From Macrothele yani (taxonomy: Eukaryota > Arthropoda > Arachnida > Araneae > Macrothelidae): a stretch of DNA of 64,000 nt. Shown one piece after another: positions 43,660 through 55,260 of this stretch. The notes under the pieces were generated by a model, which was given only the letters and a program-made list of their open reading frames with translations, did no database searches and had not been told where the DNA came from. Position numbers and translations under genes: made by a program. The number at the start of each line of letters is the position of its first letter. Within the stretch, counting starts at the first letter, position 1. The stretch covers positions 83,799,127 through 83,863,126 of the forward strand of contig CM077023.1 in NCBI GenBank assembly GCA_039090855.1. Reading direction: 5' to 3'.

Positions 43660-44847
43660 CCAACATATTAGGTCATAATGTATTGGCTCTTGTGTGTATA
43701 TTCTCGAAAACAAGAATGCCTGCGTTCTCCTGGCTGACGTTGTTTCTACTTAACATAACCACAATTTCACGTGATCATTCACCGCATAGCCACGGGCGCC
43801 CTTACAGAATGGCAAGAGGAAGAAGGTAGGCACTTGCTCTCCTCTGGAAATCAAAATACACTCTTATAATCTTGTGTGAGTAACTAACTTGTAGTATTAA
43901 TAACTAACCGTCGCTGGTCAGTTCTTTTAGTAACATATCCAATCTGCTTTGACTGGTACAGTATCTTTACAATAGCATTTTATTTCTTTTACGTACAGAT
44001 TCGAAGAAATAGAAATTTTAGTATTAGGTAACATGAAGGGAAGGCTTTTCTATTCACTCATTTGTAATTTCATTTTAGTTCTCATCAGGAAACAAAGCTA
44101 TGGGTTCCCTTCGGTTTCTCTTCTTTCTTTTTTCTAATTCTTACGCATCTTCTTTCCTTCTTTGTTCGCTTCTTTACTACTTTTATTATTAAAAAAAAAT
44201 GTAGAAAGTTCATAAACTCGAGATTTTCAGATTTTAATTTGTAGGCACGTTCGTATCCTGAGGAATAAAAATAAATAAATGATCTTTAAAACAGGCGTGG
44301 AACCTAATACGACAACTTTTAGGGAACATTTTAGGGGCAATTCAATAAACACACTAGGTTCTCAAAACTGTAGAAGAAACAAATATAATTGATACAAAGA
44401 AATTAATTTCCAGAGCAGCAGATTTTTAGCGTTATCACTCCTTGTGATTTTCATATATTCTAATCATATGCCCACCAGGGCAGTGAAAAGTGAATTACAA
44501 TCTGCTAGAGGTAGTTGTCCAGTTTTAAATATAGAAATTAGAAAATAAAATCCGTTATTGAAAAAGAAAAAGGAATATATAGTTTCGTTTTAAGTTTAGT
44601 GCGGATAGTTGTACATTTAGCCTTTGCATTTGAATTAAATGCTTCTTTCTGTTGGAGTAGTTGCAAATGACAATTACTTAGGGAGATTATATTTATTACT
44701 CTCAATCTAAATAATGTTCCATAGTTTTCAAATCGTACAATCGTGATTCAAATAACATATTTGTGCGATAACTCGTGGATACACGTTTAGTGTTGCGCAA
44801 GAGAAGCTACAAAACAATTGTGGCTACATGTCGGTTCCTCTTTGGAT

Positions 44848-44883
<36 letters not shown>

Positions 44884-45856
44884 TTGTGCACAAGTTAATA
44901 ATTACAAAGAAATACCCAAAATATTTTCCCTGAGAAGTCTCTTATGCGGATAAGCTGACGACAAAAGACATCCCGCATTTGCCATCCGCCTAATCCTGCA
45001 ACCCCTAATGCAAGATGCATCGTTGATCACAGCATTCTTTTTTTCTTTTCGATACTGCTAGACACAAGCAGCAAAGTGCATTCCTTTTCCTTTCGTTTGA
45101 TAGAAAAGGTATGTTACCAATCCGAAATGACTTTCTGATGTTAGACACTCCCTTCCCATCAATGGGGAGTTTTTGTTATATTGCTGCTCGCGGGTAGGGA
45201 AAACTACGTAGCTTACAGAATGCGGATGTATTGGTCTTAATGCACTGCCCGGTATTTCCTAAAGGTCCGTGGTGTTATGTGGTCAATGGAATCGGATTCC
45301 TGCGTTCAGCGGTCGGTTGTTTATTAGGCGATGGTCGTCTCTTGAAAAGAGGGAGGACATCCAATGGAAAGATGCTTGTTCTCCACCTCATTACTTTTAT
45401 AAGAGTGCATAGGCTTCATATGTCTGAGCGCGTGTGCGAGGCGTCTCTCTCCCTCTTCCATCTCTCTCCCTCCCTCTCGGGCTTCTATTCTTCCCTTCTT
45501 TCTGATTTTCCATCTTTCATTCAATTCCTCTGCGTCCTACTCATAATATCTCATGAGTTCATACTCATCACAACTCCGCACCGTGAATCACTTTCCTTCA
45601 CTTGTTATCCCTGCCCAAGGGATAGTACTTACCGATTCAGGATGGCAAAGTTAGCGTGATAGAGGAAAAAGAAAGTATACGTAATAAATTTTCTAAATAA
45701 ATAAATCTGTGTTTGTGTATCGAAGCTTAATCATCAATAATACAGTTTGTTTGCATCAGTTGCTCTTCGACGAGAGCAAACAGAAGCAATTTTCTTTTAG
45801 GCCAAATTATATGAATTCCACCAAAGAGGGATTAAATGAATTTCACAAGAAACATT
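43660..45856. other. AT-rich intergenic stretch with a (CT)n tract
   Basis: Contains a CT microsatellite at about 44849-44880. Region 45231-45659 is open in one frame but begins at TTG and has no recognisable domain, so I do not call it a gene. Confidence 0.55.
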
Positions 45857-46130
45857 GTTAAAACCTTTTGTGGTATGTTGCACAAAAAAGTGGTGCTACA
45901 ATATTTGCACCATATTTGGGGTCATTGTGTTGTGCTTGAAAAGCACAAGAAACATGATGCAGTTATGCATCATGTTATGGTATCTAAGCTGTGATTGGTG
46001 CGAAGTTCCACCACTACACCATGCTGTTCTGTGTTTCATGCACCACAGAAGGGTGTAAGCTTAACCCCAAGAGGTGGTACATCGGCGCGTGGCACCACTT
46101 TTTAGTACAACCTACTATAAAATTTTTAAC
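45857..46130. mobile_element. palindromic MITE, copy 3
   Basis: 274 bp, beginning GTTAAAACCTTTTGTGGTATG and ending CTACTATAAAATTTTTAAC. Internal arms AAAGTGGTGC and GCACCACTTTTT confirm the same family as copies at 15.7 and 31.7 kb. This is the most complete copy. Confidence 0.88.
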
Positions 46131-46186
46131 AGTGAACAAATATTTTTGTGGTGAGTGGTATACTTTCTGATCTTCGCGATGTATAT

Positions 46187-46394
46187 TGGTTGAGAGTTTA
46201 ATGACCATCCTGAGCAACTCATTGGGCTATAAGCAGTCGCCCGTCCTTCATCTAGGGTCACCGGTTCCAGGGAAGGGAGAGAGCCAGTGCCGTAAGACAA
46301 ACACAGCATCTATGCCTCAACGGGATTCGAACCTGGGCCCACTTGAACGAACAGTCATAAGCCAGCGCTTAGACCACTGCGCCATCAGGGCGGC
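46187..46394 (-). mobile_element. SINE family 1 copy
   Basis: All blocks from the body (GAGCAACTCATTGGGCTATAAG) to the inverted head (CAGGGCGGC) are present with moderate divergence. The poly(A) tail is lost. No clear target duplication. Confidence 0.93.
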
Positions 46395-46817
46395 TTACTT
46401 CTTGTTAATGATTCTTACTGAACAGCACATTACTTCCCCGAATAGCTTATACATTTTGGCAGTGCTGACAATGTGCAGGAAAAATAAATGGGTAACGTTA
46501 AATGAAAAAAGAGCGGGACTTGTGAATATGCGGATATGTTGGCCATATACTTGCAAAAACGAGAGGTTGAAATGTATTGCAGATTTACGTGAATCGTTGA
46601 ATAAGTATTGTAGCTATCTGGTTGAGATTTACATGTTGGTACCAGAGCTTGTTATTAAGTGTCAGAAGTACTGTAATGTACTGGTAACCTGGACTTCCAC
46701 TACGTGGAGAGTAAACAGTTGACGCCACTTAAGTTTTTGCTGATTCTCTCACTCTGGCCGGTTTTAAACATTTTGCTATTTCTAGAGTGTGAGATATATC
46801 TTCAACGAATCAATTAA

Positions 46818-47255
46818 GGTGGACGTCTAGTGATTTTGCTTCCTATACTTCCAATGGGCAAACTTCTGCACACATTTTCTTCACAATTAATGCATTCCCA
46901 AGGATGAAAATTTGAACATCGATTAAAATAACTTCATATTATAACTTGGAATACTTAATATTTTCTAAAACATAACCATAATTATATTAAAAATCAATAA
47001 CTTTTGCTTTGGTGGTGTTGAGACCAGAAAAAAGATGGCGCGACCTGTACATTGATGACGTCAGGAGACAAACAAATGTTGGATTGCTTAATTATGGTTA
47101 TGTTTTAGAAAATATTAAGTGTTCCAAGTTATAATATGAAATTATTTTAATCGATGTTAAAATTTTCATCCTTGGGAACGCATTAATTTTGAAGAAAATG
47201 TGTTCAGAAGTTTGGCCATTGGAAATACAGGAAGCAAAATCGCTAGACGTCCACC
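46818..47255. mobile_element. TTAA foldback MITE with ~168-bp inverted repeats
   Basis: Flanked exactly by TTAA (46814-46817 and 47256-47259). Ends GGTGGACGTCTAG and CTAGACGTCCACC. Arms 46818-46985 and 47089-47255 are inverted copies with about 90% or higher identity. The 103-bp spacer includes GACGTC and no ORF. TTAA target sites fit piggyBac or Kolobok superfamilies; the terminal bases do not settle which. Confidence 0.93.
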
Positions 47256-47275
47256 TTAAGAACATTATTTCATTT

Positions 47276-47430
47276 GTGACGTACTGTACAGGTGAAACGC
47301 ATGTCAAGACGGGAAAGTTGCAGCGATAAATTCAATCGATGTAGTCTGGGAAAGCATTCGGCTCCGAAGCAGAAGGATGCGGGTTCGTTAACCATCTTTA
47401 GCAAATTTTTGTTTTCGCATCAGCACCCGA
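47276..47430 (+). repeat. tRNA-like repeat (SINE family 3), copy 1
   Basis: Begins GTGACGTACTGTACAGGTGAA, then CATGTCAAGACGG, a tRNA-like core (GTAGTCTGGGAAAGCATTCGGCTCCGAAG, written in two parts here: A-box side GTAGTCTGGGAAAGC and anticodon side CGGCTCCGAAG), and a B-box-like GCGGGTTCG. Copies at 47620 and 55112 share the same order. Confidence 0.7.
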
Positions 47431-47619
47431 TCTTGGAAATGGATCTACTGGCCGTTGAGTTCTTCGAAAAAATGTGTGATACTCCTTCCACATATTGTCT
47501 GGAATTAATCAGAATTCTTTCTTCTTCTGCGAGCTACTTCAAGCATGGTTTGCCGGCTGACCAGAAAACCAATGATTCCGTCCCAGCCCTTCTTTGATAA
47601 AGGGGTAGCGGGGTATATG

Positions 47620-47775
47620 TGACATACTACAGAAGTGAAGCACATATCAAGACGGCAAAGTTGTAGTGATAAATTCCGCCGGCGTAGTTTAATTGTGAAA
47701 GCATTTGGCTCCGGAGCAGATGGCTGCAGTTTCGATCAGCGTCACCGGCAAATTTCTGTTTTCACACATTTCATT
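47620..47775 (+). repeat. tRNA-like repeat (SINE family 3), copy 2
   Basis: GTGACATACTACAGAAGTGAAGC, CATATCAAGACGGCAAAG and GGCTCCGGAGCAGA align with copy 1. The B box is degraded (AGTTTCGATC). Separated from copy 1 by about 190 bp, in the same orientation. Confidence 0.7.
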
Positions 47776-49419
47776 CATCGGTGAGTTAGATAAGGACACC
47801 AACTAGTTAACTCGATTAAAAAAAACACTACATCTTCCCGTTTTGAATGAAAATTAAATAAACAACAGCGGGCATCTTTTTAAATCTCTCTTTCTGTAAA
47901 AGTGCGATTTCACTGGAATAATTATTTGCCTAACATAGTGAAGACAACTTTAAATACAGTATAACTAACGTTTCTCACAACTTCCGAAGTTCACACTTGT
48001 GGATATCACGTAACCATTGCCATACAATGCTTTTTCGAGTTACACGTTCTCATTTTTTCTCACATTTATTCAGTGAATTTTTTTGGTTCTTCACTCAGTT
48101 GTCTTTGCTTGGATTTTCTAAAATCAAACAGTTTTGCATAATGCACCATTTTTCAAAAAATTTTGGTGAAGGAAAAACTGAATTTTTTTTAGTGGCTTAC
48201 CTTAGTAACTTTCAGAATCTTTTGTTTTTTTTCGGTGAAGGATTGCATGTTCATTTTCTTTTCACGTGTATGTTTTTCGCAGGGACTTTTTTCATTGAGG
48301 TTCCAAATTAATTTCCATAGTCTTCACACTACTGTGCTCTACTTACTGAAAAATTAAAATTGCAGTTCATTTTTTTCTGCATGCTTTAAATTTAATCATT
48401 CCATCTTCTGTGGGAGTTAAAACACTTAATATTTTTCTTCATTTCTTACCACACTTCTTTTTCGGATCTCCTTGACGAAAACTTAAAAAATTGCGTTTCT
48501 TCTATAACATAATACGTAACGGAAACATTCAGTGCGGAGATGCCACATGATTAGCAACACATAAACCTAGTTACTTCGTGTGATGATTTTGTGTTTTAAT
48601 TTAGTACATGATGGCTGCAATTATTTTATTTTTTTTTTTTCTGTATTCGATGTTGCCTCACTTTGAGCAGAGCACAAAGCTGTCATAAAAGAAAACCCGT
48701 TTTATTTATTTAATGTATTCGCCTTTTTAAAATTTATTTGTAATTTGGGATAATAGTACATACAATATCGGCATCATCAATTAATAGAAGTTTGTAACTA
48801 ACCTGTTTTATATATCACTGCGTATTCTTAAACAAAAATAAAAGCCACTTGATATCCCTTTGGTATAAATGTATTTTTTAGATTGGTAGCCGAAACCCGA
48901 ATTATGGATTTCCTTGTATTGTCTTTTGTCATTAATAATTTTTAAATTCTACGGTACAATTTTCCCAGAAAACGTCCCGTAATTTACGTGAAATGTATTA
49001 CACTAATGTGAGATATTTGAATTAATCGGTTAATTTTAAAAACTAATGTTTACAGAGATAAGAAAATTAAAACAATCGTAACTCTCAAAACATCAACTTT
49101 TAAATAACATTATAAACTACTGGGTATCTTTAAACAGCTGCATTTTTTTTTATATATTTAAAGCTGAATTTCACTTTAAAAAAAAGACTTTTGCTAAACT
49201 TCATGTTTACGCGCATATGTATATATGTAAAAGCAAGGAGAAATTAAATATTTAGTAAGAAAAGCGTGTTCTAATCTGTGTTATGGACCTTCAGTGTAAT
49301 ATAAAATCTGGAAAATTGTTTTCTCTGCATACCTTAAATGAATTCAAAGTTTTTACTTACTGCCTTTGAAAAGCACGCCTTTTGAAAAAAAAAAAAAAGC
49401 ACGTGCACGTATAATCATC
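47776..49419. other. AT-rich intergenic stretch
   Basis: Strongly AT-rich with short homopolymers. No gene or known repeat recognised. Confidence 0.6.
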
Positions 49420-50516
49420 ATTATCCACATCTCTACAACTATTTGTCCGATCTGTAAAAACAGTTTTTGCACTGGAAAGCCTGAACAGTGAAAACAGCGA
49501 TTCCCACAGTCTGGTTTTTTTCCGATGCAAAACCTCGCCTGTAGGGGACGTAAATGCACATGCTATTAAATTCAAATATACTTTGCTCCATATATTTGCT
49601 TGAAAAAAAAGTTTAAAAAATTATTTGTACGTTTCGATACCTTTTACCTCCAAAGCGACTTTACGTGAAATTTCTATTTCAAATAATGCACGGTGTCATG
49701 TGTATTGTATTTTTCCCGAAATCTCTGCTTCTAAAAATTAGATTTTTAAAATTCTTTTTGTGTTAGATAGAGCTCACGATGATAAATATTTTGCATGAAT
49801 TTTACAATATTTTGTAACAAAATGCTTTGCCACTAATGGGGTGTGCGTGTACATTTCTGTTTTTAACATGTGTTACATGGATTTTGGAGATTTTAGAATT
49901 AATTCTTTTCCACGCAGGGAATATTCTACCGGTAAACTCGAAAGGAGCTATCTACGTCAGCAATCGGTAATTAGAGGTTTTAAAAATGTGTTTCCCAGGG
50001 ATTCGTTCTTTGTATGAAAGAGCCATTTCAAATCGTTTGCTTAAATAATTTTATTGGCATACACTGCGGTCATATATATTGTCATTTGCAAGCACATTCG
50101 AGGGGGCTAAATTAGTTTCTGCTTTGGAAGCGCCAGAGGCCATCCCTTTCTAGCGAGAGGGGAGAAGGACGGACACACAGGAGGTCAAGCTTAAGAAGCG
50201 GAGATTGGAGACAACAGAGGTCTGAGAAGAAGTGACAGGATAATGCTTTGAGAAGAGAGCACTTTTCGGCTGTCTGGACCGGACGAGAAAACTCAATGAA
50301 ATAGTTGCGTGGAATTAGATGGTAAATATGAAAGGGCGAATAACTGAGAAATAAAACAGGCAGCGAGAGGACAGAAACGTTAAGGTATAATTTCCATCTA
50401 AGATAGATCAATCCAGGACAACCTGCACGTATAACGTATAAGTTAATAAAAATTTTAGACAACTTTCTCAACTATCCATTTGCTACATATTTTCCGCAAT
50501 GAGTTGCAACTAGACT

Positions 50517-50552
50517 ACTTTCGGGTTTGATGTAAACATCAAACCCGAAAGT
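50517..50552. repeat. perfect 17-bp hairpin
   Basis: ACTTTCGGGTTTGATGT and its exact inverse are separated by AA. It lies within the tandem array region. Confidence 0.93.
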
Positions 50553-52195
50553 GTAGTATACAGTTCGACCTCGTTACTACTTCGTAGCACATGTTTGCAA
50601 TCGTATCTTTGCTTTTAAAAATCCAACTGAAAAAATTAATTTTCAGTCAGACTCCACTCACTAAGGAAAACATTTATGCGCACTTTTTTTTTTTCTCAAA
50701 ATAATGCTTAGTTTTCCCGCTAAGTGGCACCAACGTGATGATATCTCCTCTTCTAAGAATCTGGTTTAAAAGATTCTCTTTGATGATAAATAGGGTTTGT
50801 AGAAATGATTGTTTTTCATATATTTTCCAAGTGTTGTACTATGCAGTTTTGCCCATTGGGGGTATAAATGTTCGTTTCTATTTGTACCATGCTTGGATAT
50901 TCGTTTCTAAGAAACTGATTTTAAAAATCCCTTTTGCCTTGGATATCTTCCGTAACAAGATATGTTTTGTACACAATTTGAGATTTTCTGTAACACACGT
51001 TTCAGCCTCCACGTGCCGAAAGCAACTATTTCTAGTTGTGGATGTTTTACCGATTGTGATGAAATTCCTTTGATATCTTTTGGAAAAAAGACCGTGCTTA
51101 TGTTATCCGTTGGTCCGTCCGTCTGTGGACACCATATCTCTGCAACTATTAGTCCGATTAGAAAAAATATTTTTATATTGGAAAGCTTGAAATGTGAGAA
51201 TGATGATCCTTGCACTTAGGTTTTCTCTAATGCACAACTTCGCCGATAGAAGGCGTAAACGCAGATCTTATCGAATTCAAAATATATATTTTTTCCCCAT
51301 GTATTTGCTTCTAATTATCCGATTGCAAATTTTCTTTTCTTCTTTTCGATGCCATATAAAGGAGAATATTTTAGGCATAATTTCTTTTTCAAGTAATTCA
51401 GAGATTTTCCGTTAGGGGGCGTAAAGGCAAATTGCGTTCTTCCCGATATCTCTGTTTTTAAAAGTCCGATTTGAAAAATTCTTCTTGCATCGGAAACAGC
51501 TTTTCATGTGAAATGTTCTGTATATAATTCCTAATTTTTGGTAACAAATGGTTTGTCCACAAGGGGGTGTAAGTTTCTATTTCTGCGTCTGATGTATTTG
51601 CAGCAAAATCTAAGCTTCTGAAAACTGATTGAAAAAGTTCTTTCGTGTACCGATACCTTTTCAGAATACTTTCTTCTTAAAATAATGAATAGTTTTTGGA
51701 CTAGGGGACGTAGATTTATATCATATTTTTGTCAATATCTCTGCTTCTAAGAGTCCGATTTGAAAAAAACTTTCTTTGTTGGAGAGCGTTTCTGCTGCGA
51801 AATGTTTCTCATATAATTTCAATTTTTTCTTAAAGCACAAGTTTTCCCCTAGGAAGCGTAAGTTTATGTTTCCGTTTACAGCAATATCTGTGGGTCTAAA
51901 AACCCGATTTAAAAAATTCTTCTTCGGTCAGACATTACTAACTATGAAAACACTTTGTGTATATTGCTTCCCAAAATAATGCACAATGTCACAGCTATGT
52001 AGCGCCAAAGTTTAATCTGTTTTTCTTAATATATCTGCTAGTAAATGTGGGATTAAAAAAATTATTTCAAAACCGGATGCCATTTACCTTGTGGAACACT
52101 TTAGATTAATATTTGAAGAGTTTTATAGTTCACAGTTCTGTCGTTAGATGGTGTTTGTTTATTCTGTTTGCAACTGTATCTCCGCTTCTAATTAT

Positions 52196-52229
52196 TAAGG
52201 TACGTTTATGCTGCAGCTTAAACGTACCC
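52196..52229. repeat. short hairpin inserted in one array unit
   Basis: AGGTACGTTTA and TAAACGTACCCT flank TGCTGCAGCT. It lengthens that repeat unit from about 150 to about 183 bp. Confidence 0.85.
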
Positions 52230-52930
52230 TTTAAAAACCCCATTCATAAATTTCTTTTTACTCTATGCCATTCACTGCAATAGAGATATGGAGCATTAAC
52301 TTATTTAAATAATGCACAGATTTCCCGCTAGGAGGCGTAAAGGTCAAAGCCTTTTTCTGACTATCTCTGCTTCCCGGAGACTATTTGAAAAGTTCTTTTT
52401 TTCTTAGCAAAGCTTTTTCCATGAAGGATATTTTTCGCCTATTTTTAACTTTTCCATTTGCAAAAATGTTCTGCTAGAAGGCGTAAAATTATATCATGTT
52501 TCCTTCTATATTTTTTCTTTTAAGTGTTCGATTTGAAAATATGTTTGTCTCCGTTACCTTCCTTCTGCTATGAGAAACTTTTTGTGAGCCATTTGTTAAT
52601 TTTCGTAACTTACTTTTTAGCCACTGGTGAAAGTAAGTAGCTGTTTCTATTTCTGGGTGTTTTATCAGTTTTAGAAATCCGGTTGATTTTTTTTTCTAAC
52701 CGGTTGCATTGACTTTGAATAACTTTGATAAATTTTATTCGCGTCAGAAGAGATTCAATCTTTCCTGTTCGTTTTCTAACTGGTTCAGTACACCATGAAA
52801 GCACTGTCGACATGACTCATTTTAAATTATGCGCAGACTTTTTCTAGGAGACATAAATGTGTGTCACTGAATTTTTTCTTCTTCTCTTTCATCTAAACCG
52901 GCTGTCTTTGAAATACTTTATTTCCTGTCG

Positions 52931-54084
52931 GAAAGTATTCAAAAGGCGTGCTTATTGCTGCTGAGAATTTGGTGTCATCTTTCTTGTTTTTAGTTCTAGT
53001 GTCAATGTAGTCAGAATCAGGAGAAAGACAGTGAAGAACAGGATATTTCCTATTTACAGTCTTGTATAAAAAATGAAAAGGTTATAGTTAAAAACTGTTC
53101 GAAGGAGAAAAAAGAAAATGACATAACTTATTAAAGAACAGTCATATTCAGCTTATTATTCTCATTAGTTTTTTTTATGAACAACTAAAGGTTTTATTAT
53201 GTTGATATTAGCTGTACCGTAAATTTTAAGGCAGTAAGAAAATATAAGATAGCACAAAGAGCAATAAGCAGACGGGAACAATGTAACGAATTACAAAAAA
53301 TTGACACTGATGATATTACAGACATTGGAGATATGTGTTTTAATGCATAGATGGGAATCTAATCAGTTAGCTTAGCTGACAATCAGGAAATACAGTTCTT
53401 CTGTAGCTTTCTCACATAATAAGGAGCATTATTGCCTCAAACGGCAAGTGCAGCTGACATCAGAAACTGAAAAAGAAAAAAATAATGTATGTATATAGCT
53501 GACAGTAAAAATCTACATAGTTTACAAGACAAACATTTAAGACATTTGTATACTTTTTTTACCAACAATTAATGAATTGGATGTCAATAAATTCTGTTTT
53601 TCATGTCTTCGTGTACTTAGAACCGAAATTTAAAACATCTCAGCAGACGATTGGTTCGGTGTGCAGGACACTCCTTCTAGGTGTAACCATTTTGGTTTTT
53701 CATTGGTCGAAATGTCCGAATGTTAAATTATGAAAGCAGATGATTTCATTTCTTCAACCTAATTTGAAAAGTTTTAAATGCAGTCTGGTACTCTCGGTTT
53801 CTGCGAAATTTTGTCATATTTAATGTTTTGCTTAAGACCTGGATCAGTGGCTGTTAGAAACGATCGTGTGAGATTTACAACTCTTGGTACTTTTGCGGAG
53901 AACAAGTCTATACCATTCATTGGTAACATTAGCTATTCTAAAGAAAAGTAAAAAATACGTGCTTAGACCCACGTTGCATTAATTTTTTATTACTCTTCCT
54001 CAATTTTAAAATATGATTCCGTAGTAGGTTATCCAGGAATTAGGTTATTGGTTTCTGTTTCGCCTATAATTTAAGAGTCTTTGT
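52931..54084. other. AT-rich intergenic stretch
   Basis: No gene, no recognised element. Confidence 0.6.
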
Positions 54085-54284
54085 ATGTTTGGTGGTTAAA
54101 CGTCCAGTGTGAGCAACTCGATGGGCTATCAGCAGTTGCTTGTCCCTAATTGAGGACCTTTGGTTCCAGGGAAGGGACAGAGCAAGTGGCATAAGAAAAA
54201 CATAACATCCATGTCTCACTAGGATTCGAACCCTAACCCGTCTCAGACGAATGGTCAGAAGCCAGCGCTTAGAACACTGTGTGT
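54085..54284 (-). mobile_element. SINE family 1, diverged copy
   Basis: Body and B box (inverse GGATTCGAACCC) recognisable; the head ends in AGAACACTGTG, so the 5' end is truncated or mutated. Confidence 0.88.
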
Positions 54285-55111
54285 ACTTGCCAATGCAACT
54301 TTGGGTACTGGTCAATATATAGCACGGAAGCTTGTACTAAGATCCCCTTATATTTTGGGATCAGTTAATACCATAGAATGAAGTGCTTTTAGGCTCCATC
54401 CAGTGAAAACGGGAACTCTTAAAAAGCTTCGTTAAAACCTCTTGTCCGACATCTCGTCTTCATATGGAAAGATCACGCAGATTGAATCGATTAGTATGGC
54501 ACTTTACGATGCGTTTCACTGTGTGAATTAAAAGAGAAAAAAATAAGTAAATAAAGATGCATGCACACTCAATGGAAATTGCCAAAATAAATAATTTTCA
54601 GGAAACCTCCTTTTTCTCATATCTTTAGATTAAGGATCTCGGACTTCAAAACTGAAGGCCAAGACCGTCGTTTATCTCTTTAGAGTTGCTTGCTCCCAAG
54701 AACAATCAATCTGAGATGAGCTCACACCCAAGCTCTCAGCTCAGAAAGTTCAATTTTCAATTTAGACGCGTACTGGGTTGCCCTATTAGTGGGCAGGAGG
54801 CCTAATGTTAACCTTCAAAATATATGGAGTGGAACCTTCGTTATGCTTTTTGGAGGGCATTGATTTAAAAAACGTATAAATGTAAAAAAAAAAAAAAAAA
54901 CGAATGAAAGAAATTTCCTAATTTTAAATACTGTCGCAAAATTTTGAATGTCTCCATAGAGAGAGAGAGAGAGAACTCGGAATTTTTGATTACGCTAATT
55001 TATAATGTGATACATACACCAATACTTTGTTTGCTACTTTGAAGATACTTTGTAAAAACATTTATAAACATAATGCTTGTTTGCTACCTTAAATTGCTAC
55101 CTTTAGCCCAT
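54285..55111. other. AT-rich intergenic stretch
   Basis: Contains poly(A) near 54883-54900 and a short GA microsatellite (about 54959-54974). No gene seen. Confidence 0.6.
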
Positions 55112-55260
55112 TGTGACGTACTACAGAGGTAAAGCACGTGTCAAGACGACAAATCTGCAGCGATACATTCCGTCCATGTGGCTTAGTTGGGAGAGCAGCT
55201 TACTCCGGAGTGAGGGGCGCGGTTTTAGATGTGTGTTTTCACACTATGTCTATTAACCTT
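55112..55260 (+). repeat. tRNA-like repeat (SINE family 3), copy 3
   Basis: ATTGTGACGTACTACAGAGG, GCACGTGTCAAGACG, then the most tRNA-like core of the three: TGGCTTAGTTGGGAGAGCAG (A-box side) and ACTCCGGAGTGAGG (anticodon arm), with GCGGTTTTAGAT in place of a B box. Confidence 0.72.

Larger units (their letters stand above)
49420..52930. repeat. degenerate tandem array, ~147-150 bp unit
   Basis: A consensus block recurs: TATCTCTGCTTCTAA then RGTCCGATTTGAAAAATTCTT, a GGAAAGC-like step, CATGTGAAATG, then CCCGCTAGGGGGCGTAA. Cores begin near 49429, 49589, 49725, 50604, 50741, 50895, 51126, 51299, 51446, 51600, 51733, 51881, 52028, 52175, 52358, 52502 and 52655. Spacings between 51299 and 52655 are 140-150 bases, except one of about 183 that contains an inserted hairpin. 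Divergence between units is high. The left part (49.4-50.6 kb) is more eroded. No coding frame persists across units. Confidence 0.8.

Noticed and set aside
45231..45659. 142-codon plus-strand frame
   Set aside because: Starts at TTG, has no recognisable domain, and overlaps low-complexity CT-rich sequence.
46186..46722. 178-codon plus-strand frame
   Set aside because: Its first third is antisense SINE; the rest has no support.
50112..50471. 119-codon minus-strand frame
   Set aside because: Inside the degenerate tandem region; no domain or start context.
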